This document shows, in pieces, positions 11,626 through 19,766 of a stretch of 47,936 bases of DNA. This stretch comes from Salinarimonas rosea DSM 21201 (GTDB lineage Bacteria; Pseudomonadota; Alphaproteobacteria; Rhizobiales; Beijerinckiaceae): the NCBI RefSeq assembly GCF_000429045.1, contig NZ_AUBC01000005.1, positions 1-47,936 on the forward strand, written 5' to 3'. Positions within the stretch are counted from its first letter, which is position 1; every line of letters starts with the position of its first letter. Made by a program: the position numbers and the translations under genes. The notes beneath the pieces are model-generated. The model made no database searches and was not told the origin of the DNA. It saw nothing but the letters and a program-made list of their open reading frames with translations.

Positions 11626-11845
11626 GACCCCACCCCTGGTTCGCTTCGCGAACCGTCCCCTCCCCTACAGGGAGGGAGAGGCGCACCGCGCCGCTCGTCT
11701 GTCCTTCCCTGTAGGGGAAGGTGGATCGGCGCGCAGCGCCGAGACGGATGGGGCGCGCCGCCAGGCGCGTTCGGCGAAGCCGAAGCCGGCGCGGTCCCCA
11801 CCCCTGATCCGCTGCGCGGATCGTCCCCTCCCCTGCGGTGAGGGA
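11626..11845. repeat. Palindromic intergenic repeats between the two catabolic genes
   Basis: Two related units (11626-11676 and 11793-11845) share the frame CCCCACCCCTG, a short palindrome (GGTTCGCttcGCGAACC in one, GATCCGCtgcGCGGATC in the other), and GTCCCCTCCCCT. Between them TCCCCTACAGGGAGGGA (11661-11677) pairs with TCCTTCCCTGTAGGGGA (11702-11718), giving a 17-base hairpin with one mismatch. The spacer lies inside an apparent operon, so the hairpin could affect message processing or expression of the last gene. No ORF is supported here. Confidence 0.75.
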
Positions 11846-11848
11846 CGC

Positions 11849-13309
11849 CTACGGCACCACGGTCCCGTGCTCGCGCTGGATCGGCCTCGGAGCCGTCAGC
11901 GCCTTGAATGTGGCGAGCGCGCGGGCGGGCGCGGGGAAGGGCTTTCGCGCCACGAACGTGCCCCAGCCGCGCTCGGCCAGCACACGGCCGTTCTCGGCGG
12001 CGAGGCGCCCGCGCAGGAACACCTTCGCCGGCAGCCCCTTCAGCTCCACGCCCTCGAACACGTTGTAGTCGATGCGCGAGACCTGGTTGGCGGCGGAGAT
12101 GGTCTTCGTCGCCTCCGGGTCCCAGATCACGATGTCGGCGTCCGCGCCCTTGCGGATCGCGCCCTTGCGCGGATAGCAGTTGAGGATCTTCGCGGAGTTG
12201 GTGGAGGTCGCCGCCACGAACTCGTTGGGCGTGAGGATGCCGGTGTTGACGCCGCGCGTCCACAGCACCGGCATGCGGTCCTCGAGCCCGCCGGTGCCGT
12301 TGGGTATCTTGCGGAAATCGTCCAGCCCCATGCGCTTCTGCTCGCTCGTGAACGAGCAATGGTCGGTGGCCACCACCTGCAGCGAGCCCGCCTGCAGCCC
12401 GGTCCAGAGGCTCTCCTGGTGTTTCTTGGGCCGGAACGGCGGGGACATGACGCGGCGCGCAGCGTAGTCCCAGTCGACGTTGTGGTAGTCGGTCTCGTCG
12501 AGCGTGAGGTGCTGGATCAGCGGCTCGCCGTAGACGCGCTTGCCGGCGGCGCGGGCACGCGCGATGGCCTCGTGCGCCTCCCTGCACGACACGTGCACGA
12601 TGTAGAGCTGGCAGCCGGCCATGTCGGCGATCATGATGGCGCGGTTGGCGGCCTCGCCCTCCACCTCGGGCGGGCGCGAGTAGGCGTGGAACTCCGGGCC
12701 GGACATGCCGCGGCCCATGTAGTCCTCCTGCAGCTGCGCGACGACCTCGCCGTTCTCGGCGTGGACCATGGCCATGGCGCCGAGATCGGCGCAGCGCTTG
12801 AAGGAGTGGAAGAGCACGTCGTCCTCCACCATCAACGCGCCCTTGTAGGCCATGAAGTGCTTGAAGGTGTTCACCCCGTGCTCGTTGACGATGGCGGCCA
12901 TGTCGTCGAACACCTGCTCGTCCCAGTGCGTGACGGCGAGGTGGTAGGAATAGTCGCCCGCCGCCTTCTCGGACTTGGCGCGCCAGTCGCGATAGGCCTC
13001 GACCATGCTCTGGCCCGGGCCGGGAATGCAGAAGTCGACGATCATCGTCGTGCCGCCCGAGAGCGCGGCCTTGGTGCCCCACTCGAAGTCGTCGGCCGAC
13101 ACCGTGCCCATGAAGCTGAACTCCATGTGCGTGTGCGGATCGAGCCCGCCGGGCATGACGTAGGCGCCCGTGGCGTCGATCACCTCGGCGCCCGCCGGGA
13201 CCTCGAGGTCCGGGCCCACGGCGACGATGGTCTCCCCCTCCACGAGCACGTCGGCGCGCTCGGATATGTCGGCGTTGACGACGGTTCCGCCCTTGATGAC
13301 GAAGGCCAT
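11849..13309 (-). CDS. hydA: Dihydropyrimidinase (D-hydantoinase)
   Basis: Opens the ring of dihydrouracil or dihydrothymine to the N-carbamoyl beta-amino acid in the cytoplasm. The 486 residues belong to the cyclic amidohydrolase superfamily. The first metal-binding pair is in GGLDPHTHMEFSFMG (His59, His61), the lysine expected to be carboxylated is Lys150 in TFKHFMAYKG, and further histidine motifs include YIVHVSC and ATDHCSF. The length is usual for bacterial dihydropyrimidinases. Genes on either side (transport binding protein, ureidopropionase-type hydrolase) are co-directional, and PreTA in the same island supports a pyrimidine rather than a biotechnological hydantoin substrate. Confidence 0.96.
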   Translation of the reverse strand: MAFVIKGGTVVNADISERADVLVEGETIVAVGPDLEVPAGAEVIDATGAYVMPGGLDPHTHMEFSFMGTVSADDFEWGTKAALSGGTTMIVDFCIPGPGQSMVEAYRDWRAKSEKAAGDYSYHLAVTHWDEQVFDDMAAIVNEHGVNTFKHFMAYKGALMVEDDVLFHSFKRCADLGAMAMVHAENGEVVAQLQEDYMGRGMSGPEFHAYSRPPEVEGEAANRAIMIADMAGCQLYIVHVSCREAHEAIARARAAGKRVYGEPLIQHLTLDETDYHNVDWDYAARRVMSPPFRPKKHQESLWTGLQAGSLQVVATDHCSFTSEQKRMGLDDFRKIPNGTGGLEDRMPVLWTRGVNTGILTPNEFVAATSTNSAKILNCYPRKGAIRKGADADIVIWDPEATKTISAANQVSRIDYNVFEGVELKGLPAKVFLRGRLAAENGRVLAERGWGTFVARKPFPAPARALATFKALTAPRPIQREHGTVVP

Positions 13310-13386
13310 GGCGTCCTCCCCTGCAAACTCGCTTCGTTGACGGCGTGGGGACCGGCCGCGCCGCGGCCGGTCCCGGGATCATGACC

Positions 13387-14397
13387 TCACAGGCCGGCCG
13401 CGTCGACGACCGCGTGCGTCCAGGCGCCCTCGGGGGCCTTCGAGATCACCGGGCTGTCGCCGCCCGAGGAGAGCAGCGTCTCCACGGTCTGCTCGTAGGC
13501 GGCCGGGTCGAGACGGCCCGCGCCCTCGCCGGTGGCGAGCAGCTTGGCGATCTCGCCCATCATGCGCACCTGGTGCTCCTCGGTCTGGGCGCCGCTGGCG
13601 TCGTTCTCGAGGACGATCATCGCCGCCTCCTCGGGGTTCTCGCGGGCGTATTCCCAGCCCTTCATCGAGGCGCGCACGAACTTCGCCATGGCCTCGACGA
13701 ACTCGGGATCCTCGAGCCGGTTCTCGTCGACGTAGAGCCCGTCCTCCAGCGTGGCCACGCCCTGGTCCGCGTAGGGGAACACGACGAGCTGCTCGGGGGT
13801 GAAGCCCGCGTCGATGACCTGCCAGTATTCGTTGTAGGTCATGGTCGAGACGCAGTCCGCCTGGCCCTGGATCAGCGGGTCGACGTTGAAGCCCTGGCGC
13901 AGCACGGTGACGCCGCCGTCGGAGCCGTCCGTGGCGAGGCCGAGGCGCGACATCCAGGCGAGGAACGGGTACTCGTTGCCCGCGAACCAGACGCCGAGCG
14001 TCTTGCCGGGGAAGTCGTCCGGGCTCTCGATGCCGGTGTCCTCGCGGCAAGTCAGCATCATGCCCGAACGCTCGAAGGGCTGGGCGATGTTGACGAGCGG
14101 CACGCCGCGCTCGCGGGCGGCGAGCGCCGCGGGCATCCACTCGACGATGACGTCGGCGCCGCCGCCGGCGATCAGCTGCGGGGGCGCGATGTCCGGGCCG
14201 CCCGGGTTGATCGTGACGTCGAGCCCCTCCTCCTCGTAGAATCCCTTCTCCTGCGCCACGTAGTAGCCCGCGAACTGGGACTGCGTGACCCACTTCAGCT
14301 GGAGCGTGATGTCGGTCGTCTGCGCCTGCGCGCCGGCCGCCAGGCCGACGAGCAGCCCGAGACCGGCGGCCCCGGTGAGCACCGTCTTCTTCAGCAT
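13387..14397 (-). CDS. ABC transporter periplasmic binding protein, NMT1/THI5-like
   Basis: A 336-residue solute-binding protein with a signal peptide MLKKTVLTGAAGLGLLVGLA ending near AQAQ. The mature start, TDITLQLKWVTQSQFAGYYV, is the hallmark of the NMT1/THI5/SsuA-like family that binds pyrimidines, thiamine precursors, riboflavin or sulfonates. The substrate is inferred from context: it is followed by dihydropyrimidinase and preceded by two permeases and an ATPase, so a pyrimidine base or nucleoside is likely. The ATG at 14397 is well placed. A hydroxymethylpyrimidine or other ring compound cannot be excluded. Confidence 0.9.
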   Translation of the reverse strand: MLKKTVLTGAAGLGLLVGLAAGAQAQTTDITLQLKWVTQSQFAGYYVAQEKGFYEEEGLDVTINPGGPDIAPPQLIAGGGADVIVEWMPAALAARERGVPLVNIAQPFERSGMMLTCREDTGIESPDDFPGKTLGVWFAGNEYPFLAWMSRLGLATDGSDGGVTVLRQGFNVDPLIQGQADCVSTMTYNEYWQVIDAGFTPEQLVVFPYADQGVATLEDGLYVDENRLEDPEFVEAMAKFVRASMKGWEYARENPEEAAMIVLENDASGAQTEEHQVRMMGEIAKLLATGEGAGRLDPAAYEQTVETLLSSGGDSPVISKAPEGAWTHAVVDAAGL

Positions 14398-14433
14398 CGT
14401 CCTCTCTCCTCCACTGCCGTCGCCGCGCCCCTG

Positions 14434-15417
14434 TTATCTGCGGATCGACGGATGCCAGAACGTCGCGGCGCGCTCGGCGAGCGCGACGAGACCGTAGAAG
14501 GTGGAGCCGGCGACCGCGGCGAGCGCGATCACGGCCCAGACCATGTCGAGGCCCAGGCGCGCCGCCTCGGCCGAGATGCGAAAGCCCATGCCCACGATCG
14601 GCGTGCCGAAGAACTCGGCCACGATGGCGCCGATGAGCGCGAGGGTGGAATTGATCTTGAGCGCATTGAAGACGAAGGGCAGCGCCGCCGGCAGGCGCAG
14701 CTTCACCAGCGTCTCCCAGTAGCCCGCCGCGTAGGAGCGCATCAGGTCGCGCTCCATGCGCGAGGCCTCCTCAAGGCCGGCCACTGTGTTCACGAGCATG
14801 GGGAAGAAGGTCATCACCACGACGACGGCTGCCTTCGACTGCCAGTCGAAGCCGAACCACATCACCATGATCGGCGCGATGCCGATGATCGGCAGCGCCG
14901 CCACGAAGTTGCCGACCGGCAGCAGGCCCCGGCGCAGGAAGGGCACGCGGTCGGCGAGGATCGCGACCGCGAAGCCGGACAGGCAGCCGATGGCGTAGCC
15001 GGCGAGCACGCCCTTGAGGAAGGTCTGCCGGAAATCGGCCCAGAGCAGGTCGCCGGAGACGAGGATGCGCTCCCAGATCGCCGACGGCGGCGGCATCAGC
15101 GCGCCCGGCACGCCGAAGCCGACGACGACGACCTCCCACAGGAAGAACAGAAAGGCGCCGAACAGGAGCGGCGTGAAGAGGTCGATCGCCGCCTGCGCCG
15201 TCTTCGAGCGGGTCTTCAGCCCGGCGAGGCCGGCGACCGAGAGCGTCGCCGTGATCCACAGTGCCAGCACGAGCGCCCAGAACCCGCCGCCGGCGTTCCC
15301 CGCGACATCCGGCTGGTGCACGAGGCCGAGCGCGTAGACGCAGCCCACCCAGGTGAGCGCGACGAGCCAGGCGACCTTGGCCGGACTGGCGAGACGGCGT
15401 TGGAGGAACGCGCTCAC
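14434..15417 (-). CDS. ABC transporter permease, second subunit
   Basis: A 327-residue inner-membrane permease of the SsuC/TauC/ThiX type. It starts at a GTG (15417) whose GTGA overlaps the stop of the preceding permease gene, indicating translational coupling. Two extra N-terminal hydrophobic segments (about 12-32 and 42-62) precede the usual six-helix core. The EAA cytoplasmic loop, which contacts the ATPase, is seen around YAAGYWETLVKLRLPAALP. Having two different permeases suggests a heterodimeric channel. It is followed 36 bases later by the binding-protein gene. Confidence 0.93.
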   Translation of the reverse strand: MSAFLQRRLASPAKVAWLVALTWVGCVYALGLVHQPDVAGNAGGGFWALVLALWITATLSVAGLAGLKTRSKTAQAAIDLFTPLLFGAFLFFLWEVVVVGFGVPGALMPPPSAIWERILVSGDLLWADFRQTFLKGVLAGYAIGCLSGFAVAILADRVPFLRRGLLPVGNFVAALPIIGIAPIMVMWFGFDWQSKAAVVVVMTFFPMLVNTVAGLEEASRMERDLMRSYAAGYWETLVKLRLPAALPFVFNALKINSTLALIGAIVAEFFGTPIVGMGFRISAEAARLGLDMVWAVIALAAVAGSTFYGLVALAERAATFWHPSIRR

Positions 15418-16355
15418 GGCCGCCCTCCCATCGCCTTCGTCACGACCTTCTCGACGAGCCCGACCGCGACGACGAGCAGCGCCGCGCAGGCCGCCGCAAC
15501 GACCAGCGCCGACCAGATCTGGATCGTCTGGCCGTAGTAGGAGCCCGCCAGCAGCCGCGCGCCGAGCCCGGCCTGCGCGCCCGTCGGCAGCTCGGCGACG
15601 ATGGCGCCGACGAGCGAGATCGCGATCGCGACCTTGAGCGAGGCGAACAGGTAGGGCAGCGAGGCCGGCAGCCGCAGCTTCCAGAAGATCTCCCAGGAGG
15701 AGGCGGAATAGGTGCGCATCAGGTCGCGCTGCAGGCGGTCCGGCGCCTCGAGCCCCTTCACCATGCCGATCGTGACCGGGAAGAAGCACAGGTAGGCCGA
15801 GATGATCGCCTTGGGGATCAGCCCGCGCAGGCCGATCGAGCCCAGCACCACGACGATGATCGGCGCAATGGCGAGGATCGGCACGGTCTGGGAGGAGATC
15901 ACCCAGGGCATCAGGCTCTTCTGCAGCGTGCGCAGGTGGACGATGCCCACGGCGAGCAGCACGCCGAGCGCCGAGCCCATCAGGAAGCCGACCAGCGTCG
16001 CCGAGATCGTCTCCACGGCGTGGTGGACGAGGCTGCGCCGCGAGGTCGGCGCCACGTCGAGGATCGTCTTGTCGAGCTCGACCAGGATCTGGTGCGGCGC
16101 GGGCAGCATCGGCCGGTCCTCGGCCATGGTCTGCCAGAAGATGGTGCCGGCCGTCGCCTCCTGGCCCATGCGGCCGAAGCGCTCGGACACGCCGGTCCAG
16201 TTCATCAGCACGGCGGCGACGTACCAGATCACCAAGATCGCCGCGACGACGGCGAGGACGGGCCCGAGATTGCCGCGCCAGAGCTTGCCGAGCAGGCCCG
16301 GCCGGGCGGCGCCGACGAGGGGGACGGAGGTGGTGGGGCTGGTGCCGGAGGTCAT
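15414..16355 (-). CDS. ABC transporter permease, first subunit
   Basis: A 313-residue inner-membrane permease paired with the next gene. The N-terminus has a hydrophobic segment (about 32-52) followed by a periplasmic-looking stretch, then the permease core with MPWVISSQTVPILAIAPIIV and the EAA loop near YSASSWEIFWKLRLPASLP. The family is that of sulfonate, taurine and pyrimidine-precursor importers. The stop overlaps the next gene by four bases. A 240-base repeat-containing spacer separates it from the ATPase gene upstream. Confidence 0.93.
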   Translation of the reverse strand: MTSGTSPTTSVPLVGAARPGLLGKLWRGNLGPVLAVVAAILVIWYVAAVLMNWTGVSERFGRMGQEATAGTIFWQTMAEDRPMLPAPHQILVELDKTILDVAPTSRRSLVHHAVETISATLVGFLMGSALGVLLAVGIVHLRTLQKSLMPWVISSQTVPILAIAPIIVVVLGSIGLRGLIPKAIISAYLCFFPVTIGMVKGLEAPDRLQRDLMRTYSASSWEIFWKLRLPASLPYLFASLKVAIAISLVGAIVAELPTGAQAGLGARLLAGSYYGQTIQIWSALVVAAACAALLVVAVGLVEKVVTKAMGGRP

Positions 16356-16595
16356 GTCCGCCCTCCCCTGTCATCCCGGATCGCGAAGCAAGTCCGGGAC
16401 CCGGAACCAGAGGCGCTCGATGATGCGAGGCGCCGCCGGCACCTCCCCGCAGGGGAGGACGACGGCCGAAGGCCGGAGGGTGGGGAGGGCGGCGAGCCGG
16501 CGCGATCGAGCAATGGAACGGCCCCACCGTCCGCGCCTCGGCGCGGACTCCTCCCCTGCGGGGAGGATGCGGCGCGGCCCTCTGGGACGGAGGCC
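16356..16595. repeat. Repeat-rich spacer inside the transporter operon
   Basis: This non-coding stretch has two parts. At 16371-16410 is a copy of the dispersed element beginning TGTCATCCCGGATCGCGAAG and running on to CAAGTCCGGGACCCGG. At about 16440-16570, paired CCTCCCCGCAGGGGAGG and CCTCCCCTGCGGGGAGG blocks flank further short palindromes such as GGCCGAAGGCC. The pairs can fold into hairpins between the ATPase and first permease genes. No gene is visible. Confidence 0.7.
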
Positions 16596-17438
16596 TCAAT
16601 CATCGTACGAATGCCCCGCACGAAGCCCCTCGCGCACCCGGTGCGCGATCCTCAGGAATTCCGGCGTCTCGCGGATGTCCAGCGGGCGGTCCGGGCCGAG
16701 ATCGCAGTCGATCACGTCGATGATCCGGCCCGGGCGCGGCGACATCACCACGATCCGCGTCGACAGGAACACCGCTTCGGGAATCGAGTGGGTGACGAAG
16801 ACCACGGTCTTCTTCGTCTTGGCCCAGAGCTGGAGCAGCTGCTCGTTCAGGTGGTCGCGCACGATCTCGTCGAGGGCGCCGAAGGGCTCGTCCATCAGCA
16901 GCAGCTGCGGGTCGAAGGAGAGCGCGCGGGCGATCGAGGCGCGCTGCTGCATGCCGCCGGACAGCTGCCAGGGGTACTTCTTCTCGAAGCCGCCGAGATT
17001 GACGAGCTCGAGCATCTGCGCCACCCGCGCCCGCCGCTCCTGCTTCGACAGGCCGAAGATCTCCAGCGGAAGCTCGACGTTGCGGCCGACCGTCCGCCAG
17101 GGATAGAGCGCCGGCGCCTGGAAGACGAAGCCGTAGGCGCGCTTCAGGCGGGCCTCCTCCGGCGTCATGTCGTTGACCGTGATGTGCCCGCCGGTGGCCC
17201 GCTCGAGATCGGCGATGACGCGCAGGAGCGTGGTCTTGCCGCAGCCGGACGGCCCGATGAAGGAGACGAACTCGCCCTCGGCCACCTGCAGGTCGACGTC
17301 CGAGAGCGCGTAGACCGGCCCGTCCGCCGTCTGGAAGGTCAGCGACAGCCCGCGGACGTCGATCACCGGCGCGTCGGCGGCGGCGTCTCGCGTCGGCTCG
17401 GCCTGGGCTGCGTCGATCCTTGCGGCGGACCCTGCCAT
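16596..17438 (-). CDS. ABC transporter ATP-binding protein (SsuB/TauB type)
   Basis: The nucleotide-binding subunit that powers the adjacent importer. Key motifs are Walker A GPSGCGKTT, Q-loop FVFQAPALYPWR, signature LSGGMQQRASIARAL, Walker B LLLMDEPFGALDE and the switch His in VTHSIPEAVF. I place the start at 17438 (MAGSAARID) because GGAGG sits five bases upstream of it. An ATG six codons earlier (17456) is possible, but then the ribosome site would lie inside the coding region. It is the first gene of the minus-strand catabolic unit and is divergent from the rutR-like gene 280 bases away. Confidence 0.95.
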   Translation of the reverse strand: MAGSAARIDAAQAEPTRDAAADAPVIDVRGLSLTFQTADGPVYALSDVDLQVAEGEFVSFIGPSGCGKTTLLRVIADLERATGGHITVNDMTPEEARLKRAYGFVFQAPALYPWRTVGRNVELPLEIFGLSKQERRARVAQMLELVNLGGFEKKYPWQLSGGMQQRASIARALSFDPQLLLMDEPFGALDEIVRDHLNEQLLQLWAKTKKTVVFVTHSIPEAVFLSTRIVVMSPRPGRIIDVIDCDLGPDRPLDIRETPEFLRIAHRVREGLRAGHSYDD

Positions 17439-17717
17439 GTACTCCTCCAGACGCATGTCGTTCGCTCGACCCCGTCAGCTTCGTCCGCCCGCGGCGGCGG
17501 CGCAAGAGCCCGATCCGATCCGCACGCGCCGCCTCACCGGCAAGACCCGTGCCGGGCGAAGCGCCGCACGCCGCGGACGAACCGCCCTGTGCCCCTGCCC
17601 ATCCGATCGGCATCCCGCCGCGCGCCTCGGCACCGAGACGGCACCGTGAACGCGGCCCTCGGCGCTTGCCTCCCGCCGCATCCGCGCCATACCGTCGGGC
17701 CGAGCCGGGAGGACGGG

Positions 17718-18389
17718 ATGGACGAGGCGGTACGCGTGGACGGAAACGAGACGGCGGCGGGGCGCAACGGCCTGCGCACCCGGGCGGGCGAGGCGAACGA
17801 GGAGCGCATCCTCGACGCGGCGCTCGACGCCTTCGCCGGCCGCGGCTACCACGGCGCCCGCATCGACGCGATCGCCGCCGCGGCGGGCCTCTCCAAGCCG
17901 AACCTGCTCTACTACTTCAAGACCAAGGACGCGCTCTATCTCGCCGTCCTGCGGCGCACGCTCGACATGTGGCTCGAGCCGCTGCGCGAGCTCGACGAGG
18001 CGCGCGACCCGCGCGCGGCGCTCGCGGCCTACGTCGCCCGCAAGCTCGCCTATTCCCGCGACATGCCCGCCGCCTCCAAGCTGTTCGCGCTCGAGATCCT
18101 GCAGGGGGCGCCGCTGCTCGGCCGCGTCCTCGACGGGCCGTTGAAGGTGCTCGTCGACGAGAAGGTCGCGATTCTCGAGCGCTGGATCGCCGCCGGGCGG
18201 CTCGCCCCGGTCGATCCGCACACGCTCATCTTCGCGATCTGGGCGACGACGCAGCATTACGCCGACTTCTCCTCGCAGGTGGCGGCCGTCACCGGCCGCA
18301 CGCTGGCGGACGAGGGGTTCTTCGAGGAGACGCGCGCGGGGCTGGTGCGCCTGCTCCTCGACGGGGCGATGCCGCGGCGCGAGCCCTGA
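17718..18389 (+). CDS. rutR: TetR-family regulator, RutR-like
   Basis: A 223-residue repressor. The N-terminal helix-turn-helix is at about 25-70 (ERILDAALDAFAGRGYHGAR ... GLSKPNLLYYFKTKDALYLA). The ligand-binding half carries SKLFALEILQGAPLLG, which is close to RutR, the regulator that senses uracil and thymine. The ATG at 17718 follows GGAGGACGGG. It is divergent from the ABC operon and converges with preA, whose stop lies 22 bases away. A near-consensus RutR box upstream of preT supports the assignment. No such box was seen in its own upstream region (17439-17717). Confidence 0.87.
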   Translation: MDEAVRVDGNETAAGRNGLRTRAGEANEERILDAALDAFAGRGYHGARIDAIAAAAGLSKPNLLYYFKTKDALYLAVLRRTLDMWLEPLRELDEARDPRAALAAYVARKLAYSRDMPAASKLFALEILQGAPLLGRVLDGPLKVLVDEKVAILERWIAAGRLAPVDPHTLIFAIWATTQHYADFSSQVAAVTGRTLADEGFFEETRAGLVRLLLDGAMPRREP

Positions 18390-18411
18390 GCCCGCGCCGC
18401 GGCCGGCGGCA

Positions 18412-19752
18412 TTACTCGGCCGGCTCGAGGGCGGCGTCGGTGTCGTAGGCCACCGGTTGCTTCGCCATCGGGTTGTTCGGGTGCTGCGTCCAGTTCCGGT
18501 AGGAGCCGTCGACCATGCGCCCGGTGCGCTTGTCGACCTCGTTCTCCAGCGGCACCATGGTGATGCAGTTCTCGACCGGGCAGACGACGGCGCACAGGTT
18601 GCAGCCGACGCATTCCTCCTCGATCACCTCGAACTTGCGCACCCCGTCGACCATGTTGGTGATCGCCTGGTGGGACGTGTCCTCGCAGGCGATGTGGCAG
18701 CGCCCGCACTCGATGCAGGCGTCCTGGTCGATCTGGGCCTTCACCGCGTAGTCGAGGTTCAGGTACTGCCAGTCGGTGACGTTGGGCACCGCGCGGCCGA
18801 CGAAGTCGGAGACACGGGAATAGCCCTTCTGGTCCATCCAGTCGGACAGCCCCGACTTCATCTCCTCGACGATCTTGAATCCGTAGACCATCGCCGCGGT
18901 GCAGACCTGCACGGTGCTGGCGCCCAGCGCCATGAACTCGGCCGCGTCCTTCCAGGTCTCGATGCCGCCGATGCCGGAGATCGGCATCCCGCGGGTGGCC
19001 TCGGAGCGGGCGATCTCGGCGGTCATGTTGAGCGCCATCGGCTTCACCGCCGGGCCGCACATGCCGCCGTGCGTTCCCTTGCCGTCGGTGTGCGGCCAGG
19101 GCGACATGGCGTCGAGGTCGACGTGCATGATGGAGTTGACGGTGTTGATCAGCGACACCGCGTCCGCCCCACCGCGCTTGGCGGCTTCCGCCGGCTTGCG
19201 GATGTCGCCGACGTTGGGCGTGAGCTTCACGATCACCGGCATGCGGGTGTGCTGCTTGCACCAGCGCGCGACCATCTCGACGTATTCGGGCACCTGGCCC
19301 ACCGCCGAGCCCATGCCGCGCTCGGACATGCCGTGCGGGCAGCCGAAGTTGAGCTCGACGCCGTCCGCCTCGGTCTCCTCGACGCGCGCGAGGATCGCCT
19401 TCCAGCTCTCCTCGGTGCAGGGCACCATCAGCGAGACGACCATCGCCCGGTCGGGCCACCGGCGCTTGACCTCCTTGATCTCGCGCAGGTTCACCTCGAG
19501 CGGACGATCGGTGATCAGCTCGATGTTGTTGAAGCCGATCACGCGCCGGTCTGGGCCGTGGATCGCGCCGTAGCGCGGGCCGGACACGTTGACGATCGGC
19601 GGGTCCTCGCCGAGCGTCTTCCAGACGACGCCGCCCCAGCCGGCGCGGAAGGCGCGCTCGACGTTGTAGGCCTTGTCGGTGGGCGGGGCGGAGGCGAGCC
19701 AGAAGGGGTTGGGCGCTTTGATGCCCACGAAGTCGACGGACAGGTCGGCCAT
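18412..19752 (-). CDS. preA: NAD-dependent dihydropyrimidine dehydrogenase subunit PreA
   Basis: The catalytic subunit that reduces uracil or thymine to the dihydro form with electrons from PreT. The 446 residues comprise an FMN barrel like class 2 dihydroorotate dehydrogenase (KAPNPFWLASAPPTDKAYN, GVELNFGCPHGMSERGMGSA with the active-site Cys, and a phosphate-binding ISGIGGIETW) and then a ferredoxin-like end with two [4Fe-4S] motifs: CIECGRCHIACE and CVGCNLCAVVCPVENC. The length fits PreA. It follows preT by 14 bases and is surely co-transcribed with it; it converges with rutR. Confidence 0.97.
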   Translation of the reverse strand: MADLSVDFVGIKAPNPFWLASAPPTDKAYNVERAFRAGWGGVVWKTLGEDPPIVNVSGPRYGAIHGPDRRVIGFNNIELITDRPLEVNLREIKEVKRRWPDRAMVVSLMVPCTEESWKAILARVEETEADGVELNFGCPHGMSERGMGSAVGQVPEYVEMVARWCKQHTRMPVIVKLTPNVGDIRKPAEAAKRGGADAVSLINTVNSIMHVDLDAMSPWPHTDGKGTHGGMCGPAVKPMALNMTAEIARSEATRGMPISGIGGIETWKDAAEFMALGASTVQVCTAAMVYGFKIVEEMKSGLSDWMDQKGYSRVSDFVGRAVPNVTDWQYLNLDYAVKAQIDQDACIECGRCHIACEDTSHQAITNMVDGVRKFEVIEEECVGCNLCAVVCPVENCITMVPLENEVDKRTGRMVDGSYRNWTQHPNNPMAKQPVAYDTDAALEPAE

Positions 19753-19766
19753 GGTCTCGTCCTCCC

